A stretch of 19,518 bases of DNA from assembly GCA_002409975.1 (NCBI GenBank), contig DHOO01000023.1:549-20066 (forward strand). The letters run 5' to 3'. Position 1 is the stretch's first letter. Each line of letters begins with the position of its first letter. This document shows, piece by piece, positions 17,528-19,518 of this stretch. Both the position numbers and the translations under genes were made by a program. The notes below the pieces were generated by a model that worked only from the letters and a program-made list of their open reading frames with translations, did no database searches and had not been told where the DNA came from. This stretch comes from Firmicutes bacterium UBA5388 (GTDB lineage: Bacteria; Bacillota; UBA4882; UBA10575).

Positions 17528-17965
17528 GTGGCAAAACAAACCTTTAACGCTACCATGGCTTGGTCTGGTCAAGGGGTATACTGTGAAGGAGGAACACGAG
17601 GATTTACGGTAGCAACCGATGAGCCCCCGGAGTTAGGCGGAGATGATCGGGCTATGAACCCTGTAGAATTACTTCTTTGTGCTCTTGGCGGTTGCATGTG
17701 CATTTGCGCGGCAGCTTTTGCCCAAAAATGTAAAGTGGAACTAAAAGGAGTCTCTGTAGAGCTGGAAGGAGATCTCGATCCCGACGGGTTTTTGGGAAAA
17801 AACCCTGAAACCCGCAAAGGATACCAGGAAATAAGATATAAAATCAAGATCGATTCTCCCTCTGCTCAAGAGAATATCGATCAACTATTAGCCATCATTG
17901 AAGAACGTTGTCCGGTCTCAGACACCCTTTGTGGAGTTAATGTGGTAAGAAACACTCGTTCTTGA
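17528..17965 (+). CDS. OsmC/Ohr-family thiol protein
   Basis: A 145-residue OsmC-fold protein. The two conserved family cysteines are visible: Cys56 in LLLCALGGCMCIC and Cys128 in EERCPVSDTL. In Ohr and OsmC these form the thiol pair that reduces organic hydroperoxides. This protein is closer to the general YhfA/OsmC group than to Ohr, so the substrate is uncertain. It contains eight cysteines (19, 51, 56, 58, 60, 68, 128, 135), four of them in a CxxxxCxCxC cluster. I chose GTG at 17528 because the AGGAGAGG stretch then lies 6 bases away and the protein begins MAKQTFNATM, as many relatives do. The TTG at 17522 abuts the ribosome site directly. The gene is monocistronic and divergent from the kinase. 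Confidence 0.9.
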   Translation: MAKQTFNATMAWSGQGVYCEGGTRGFTVATDEPPELGGDDRAMNPVELLLCALGGCMCICAAAFAQKCKVELKGVSVELEGDLDPDGFLGKNPETRKGYQEIRYKIKIDSPSAQENIDQLLAIIEERCPVSDTLCGVNVVRNTRS

Positions 17966-18158
17966 TGGGGCTGATTGCGTTGTTCCCAGATTCTACTATC
18001 CCATCGATAGAGATGCCTTCAATGCTTGTCGAGGCGCCTGGCCCTATTTTCTGGGCAGCTTTATCAGCATGGACATCCACGGTGAAGACTTGTCGATCAA
18101 CGTTAACTTTTATCTTATATTGTCTTATTTTTTTGCACTTAGTTTCGGTCCAAAAATT
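17937..18158 (-). pseudogene. Possible gene relic, unknown, no start codon
   Basis: A minus frame is open for 73 codons but has no usable start: a TAG directly precedes it and no ATG, GTG or TTG with a ribosome site is near. Its content looks protein-like (KIKVNVDRQVFTVDVHADKA, then GPGASTSIEGISIDGIVESG) and the DNA is more GC-rich than the flanking AT-rich bases. The stop lies inside the 3' end of the OsmC gene. I do not recognise the family. A plus frame of 66 codons over the same bases is probably its shadow. It may be the tail of a decayed gene or a chance frame. Confidence 0.3.
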
Positions 18159-18176
18159 CTAAACTTAAGCTTTTTT

Positions 18177-18212
18177 AGGAAGTTAAGGAAATTAACGGCA
18201 GGAAAACTTCCT
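18177..18212. repeat. Inverted repeat AGGAAGTT/AACTTCCT
   Basis: Eight-base exact arms (18177-18184 and 18205-18212) are separated by 20 bases. They lie upstream of the TraB/GumN gene and its Fur-like palindrome. No U-tract follows. It may be a regulatory site or a relic. Confidence 0.4.
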
Positions 18213-18223
18213 TCTTAGTGGAA

Positions 18224-18242
18224 TTAAATGATTATCATTTTA
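18224..18242. promoter_or_regulatory. Fur-box-like palindrome upstream of TraB/GumN gene
   Basis: AAATGAT-T-ATCATTT (18226-18240) is an exact 7-1-7 palindrome. Aligned with the 19-base Fur consensus, 13 of 19 positions match, including all of AATGAT and ATCATT. It lies 7 bases before the AAGGAGGG ribosome site, where it could block transcription start or elongation. Fur, PerR and Zur boxes share this architecture, so the regulator is uncertain, and no regulator gene is in the window. Confidence 0.45.
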
Positions 18243-18263
18243 TCTCTAAGGAGGGAAATAACT

Positions 18264-19175
18264 ATGCGGAAAAACAAGTCTGATCGGAATGGCTTGCATC
18301 TCCTTTTTTTTCTGTCTTTAACCTTTGTTTTAGCGCTCTTTCCACCCAAGGTCAGAGGTGACTTGTTGTCCCGGCCCAGCCCCGCAATCTGGCAGATTAC
18401 CTCTGAAAATAGTACCGCCTATTTACTTGGTTCAATCAGTATCGGAAATGATGATTTTTACCCCCTCTGTCCAAAGATTGAAACTCTATTTGCGGAAACC
18501 ACTAAACTTGTGGTCGAAGTCGACTTAACGACTGTAAATCCAGAAGAAGTCAATTTATCCATCTTAGAACAAGCTTTATATCCAGGAGAAGATACAATCG
18601 ACCAACATCTTTCTGGAGAAGAATTTGCCCTGTTAGAAGAGACCTTAGCGCGGTTCGGAATACCGGTTAACAATTTAATTAAATTCCGACCTTGGTTTTT
18701 AAAGATAATGGTTGAAACCCTTAACTATCAAATCAGTGGCTATCTTCCCGAACAAGGGGTAGATTTATATTTCCTGAATAAAGCGGGAGACAAGGAGATA
18801 GTAGGCTTAGAAACCGCTGCGTTTCAAGCTACCCTCTGGGCGCAATTCTCCGCCAATACTGAGAAAACTGCTTTTGTAGATACATTAACTTCAGATCTGG
18901 AGAGCAAAGCAAGGAACTTAGTCGCTGCTTGGTGGTCCGGGGATTTAAAAAACCTCGAAAAAATGATATTTCAAGATCTACAAAAAGACCCCATTTACCG
19001 TGAGATCTATGAAAAAGTCTATTTTGAAAGAAATAGAAAGATGGCAGAACAAATTTCAGAGTTATTAGCTACCAGTGATACTTATTTCATACTAATACAT
19101 GCTGGTCATTTAGTTGGCGATCAAAGTATCATCAGTATTTTGCAACAACAAGGCTTTAATGTTAAGCTACTTTAA
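18264..19175 (+). CDS. Exported TraB/GumN-family protein lacking the first motif His
   Basis: A 303-residue protein with a signal peptide or anchor (about 10-27, LHLLFFLSLTFVLALFPP). The body matches the TraB/PrgY/GumN family: AIWQITSENSTAYLLGSISI, a YPL segment, EQGVDLYFLNKAGDKEIVGLET (Glu183) and a terminal HAGHLVG (His282). Relatives in the Tiki/TraB superfamily are metal-dependent peptidases or of unknown function, with two GxxH motifs. Here the first reads GSIS (Ser59, codon 18438-18440) in place of GTIH. The second reads HAGH instead of GxxH. Catalysis by the family mechanism is therefore doubtful. I chose ATG 18264 because AAGGAGGG (18248-18254) lies 9 bases upstream; the frame is open from 18228. 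A Fur-like site precedes it, hinting at metal control. Confidence 0.85.
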   Translation: MRKNKSDRNGLHLLFFLSLTFVLALFPPKVRGDLLSRPSPAIWQITSENSTAYLLGSISIGNDDFYPLCPKIETLFAETTKLVVEVDLTTVNPEEVNLSILEQALYPGEDTIDQHLSGEEFALLEETLARFGIPVNNLIKFRPWFLKIMVETLNYQISGYLPEQGVDLYFLNKAGDKEIVGLETAAFQATLWAQFSANTEKTAFVDTLTSDLESKARNLVAAWWSGDLKNLEKMIFQDLQKDPIYREIYEKVYFERNRKMAEQISELLATSDTYFILIHAGHLVGDQSIISILQQQGFNVKLL

Positions 19176-19202
19176 AAAGTCCTAATCATAGCTTGACTTT
19201 TT
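19174..19202 (+). terminator. Possible terminator after TraB/GumN gene
   Basis: AAAAAGTC (19174-19181) pairs with GACTTTTT (19195-19202) around a 13-base loop. The stem begins in the stop codon of the TraB/GumN gene and its U-rich right arm doubles as the tract. It is AT-rich and weak. The loop also contains the stop codon of the pullulanase relic on the other strand. Confidence 0.45.
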
Positions 19203-19410
19203 CCTGTTTGCTCCCGGCATTAAAGAGCACGACAATGATCTTCCATCGGTCACCGTTGGCGTTATTATTTAAGGTGTAACTGATCAGCTGAGCAGGCCGA
19301 TCCGTAAAATACAGATTTCATTGCAGAGCTTCGGTCCTTTCCGTATTTTATACTGTTAACACCTTCAAAGATGAAGGTGTTAACAGTAAATCTTCAGGCG
19401 TTAATCTAAA
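19186..19410 (-). pseudogene. Decayed 3' end of a type I pullulanase
   Basis: On the minus strand, 19317 down to 19186 reads NLYFTDRPAQLISYTLNNNA, then NGDRWKIIVVLFNAGSKQEK and VKL before a stop. This matches the C-terminal segment of GH13 pullulanases, where IRKHLxFL precedes an AYML..HANGDxWKDIVVIFNA-like stretch. It is broken in three ways. The frame is closed by TGA just upstream (19318-19320). It ends soon after VKL, where intact enzymes carry a further beta-sheet tail. A matching upstream piece, FRLTPEDLL (19384-19410), lies beyond a 38-base palindrome and runs into a stop. Pullulanases cut alpha-1,6 bonds in glycogen and starch. The relic suggests the lineage had a debranching gene here. 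Confidence 0.6.
19351..19388. repeat. 17-bp perfect inverted repeat with 4-base loop
   Basis: TACTGTTAACACCTTCA (19351-19367) and its exact reverse complement (19372-19388) flank the loop AAGA. No T-run follows on either strand, so it is not a standard terminator. It sits between two pieces of the pullulanase relic, which suggests insertion. It could be a hairpin element, a protein-binding site or a miniature mobile-element remnant. Confidence 0.85.
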
Positions 19411-19427
19411 TCCACGCCGCAAAAAAC

Positions 19428-19518
19428 TTAAGCGCTTACCTGATTAGCTGTTTTTTTCCGCGCTTTAATTAAGGGTGAAATGAAAGTAAAGATAGCCATC
19501 ACCAGGATTACAAGGGAA
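19428..19518 (-). CDS. C-terminal end of a probable membrane protein (partial)
   Basis: Thirty codons including TAA are visible. The product ends SLVILVMAIFTFISPLIKAR, then KKTANQVSA. This is a hydrophobic span of about 17 residues followed by a basic cytosolic tail, as expected for the last helix of a transporter or permease. The family cannot be named from so little. The gene continues beyond the window and ends just upstream of the pullulanase relic on the same strand. A chance open frame is possible at this length. Confidence 0.45.
   Translation of the reverse strand, partial: SLVILVMAIFTFISPLIKARKKTANQVSA

Noticed and set aside
17962..18162. 66-codon plus-strand frame after the OsmC gene
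   Set aside because: It overlaps the OsmC stop with no ribosome site of its own, and it mirrors a more protein-like minus frame.
19351..19388. Palindrome as a rho-independent terminator
   Set aside because: No T-tract follows on either strand and the stem is AT-rich.

Overview
The window looks like chromosomal DNA of an anaerobic, Firmicutes-like bacterium. It has moderate GC, strong GGAGG ribosome sites, GTG and TTG starts, and a Lon, MutS2, UPF0182 and GH57/DUF4912 gene set. A Clostridia, Halanaerobiia or Limnochordia-type lineage fits best. The first gene resembles small outer-membrane proteins, which would suit a diderm Firmicute, but that is inference. I see no rRNA, tRNA, CRISPR array, intact transposon or phage genes.

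Layout. (1) 1-129, minus: the start of an exported protein behind a textbook sigma-A promoter. (2) 192-571: a gene-poor stretch with an 11-bp tandem repeat. (3) 647-5407, minus: a lon-mutS2 operon (protein and ribosome quality control) closed by a perfect GC-rich terminator. (4) 5699-8350, plus: a large UPF0182 membrane protein whose leader carries a two-part inverted repeat. (5) 8435-10099, minus: a SLOG/TIGR00725 nucleotide-binding protein and an exported FG-GAP beta-propeller protein, each with its own terminator. (6) 10276-13113, plus: a DUF4912 protein, a GH57 glycogen branching enzyme and a 46-residue basic ORF whose stop codon lies in the terminator stem. (7) 13147-15300, plus: a class A penicillin-binding protein that meets (8) a soluble hybrid histidine kinase (15297-17321, minus) tail to tail with overlapping stop codons. 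(9) 17528-17965, plus: an OsmC-type protein. (10) 18264-19175, plus: an exported TraB/GumN protein behind a Fur-box-like palindrome. (11) 19186-19518, minus: a decayed pullulanase 3' end interrupted by a 17-bp perfect palindrome, then the end of a probable membrane protein.

Themes. The GH57 branching enzyme and the pullulanase remnant both concern alpha-glucan metabolism, suggesting that debranching capacity was once encoded nearby. Two proteins have intact folds but lost a key residue. The kinase receiver domain has Asn in place of the phospho-acceptor Asp, and the TraB/GumN protein has Ser in place of the first metal-binding His. I did not find a convincing new multi-gene system. The best leads are these two altered sites, the palindrome in the pullulanase relic, the terminator-embedded small ORF and the duplicated cysteine modules of the penicillin-binding protein.
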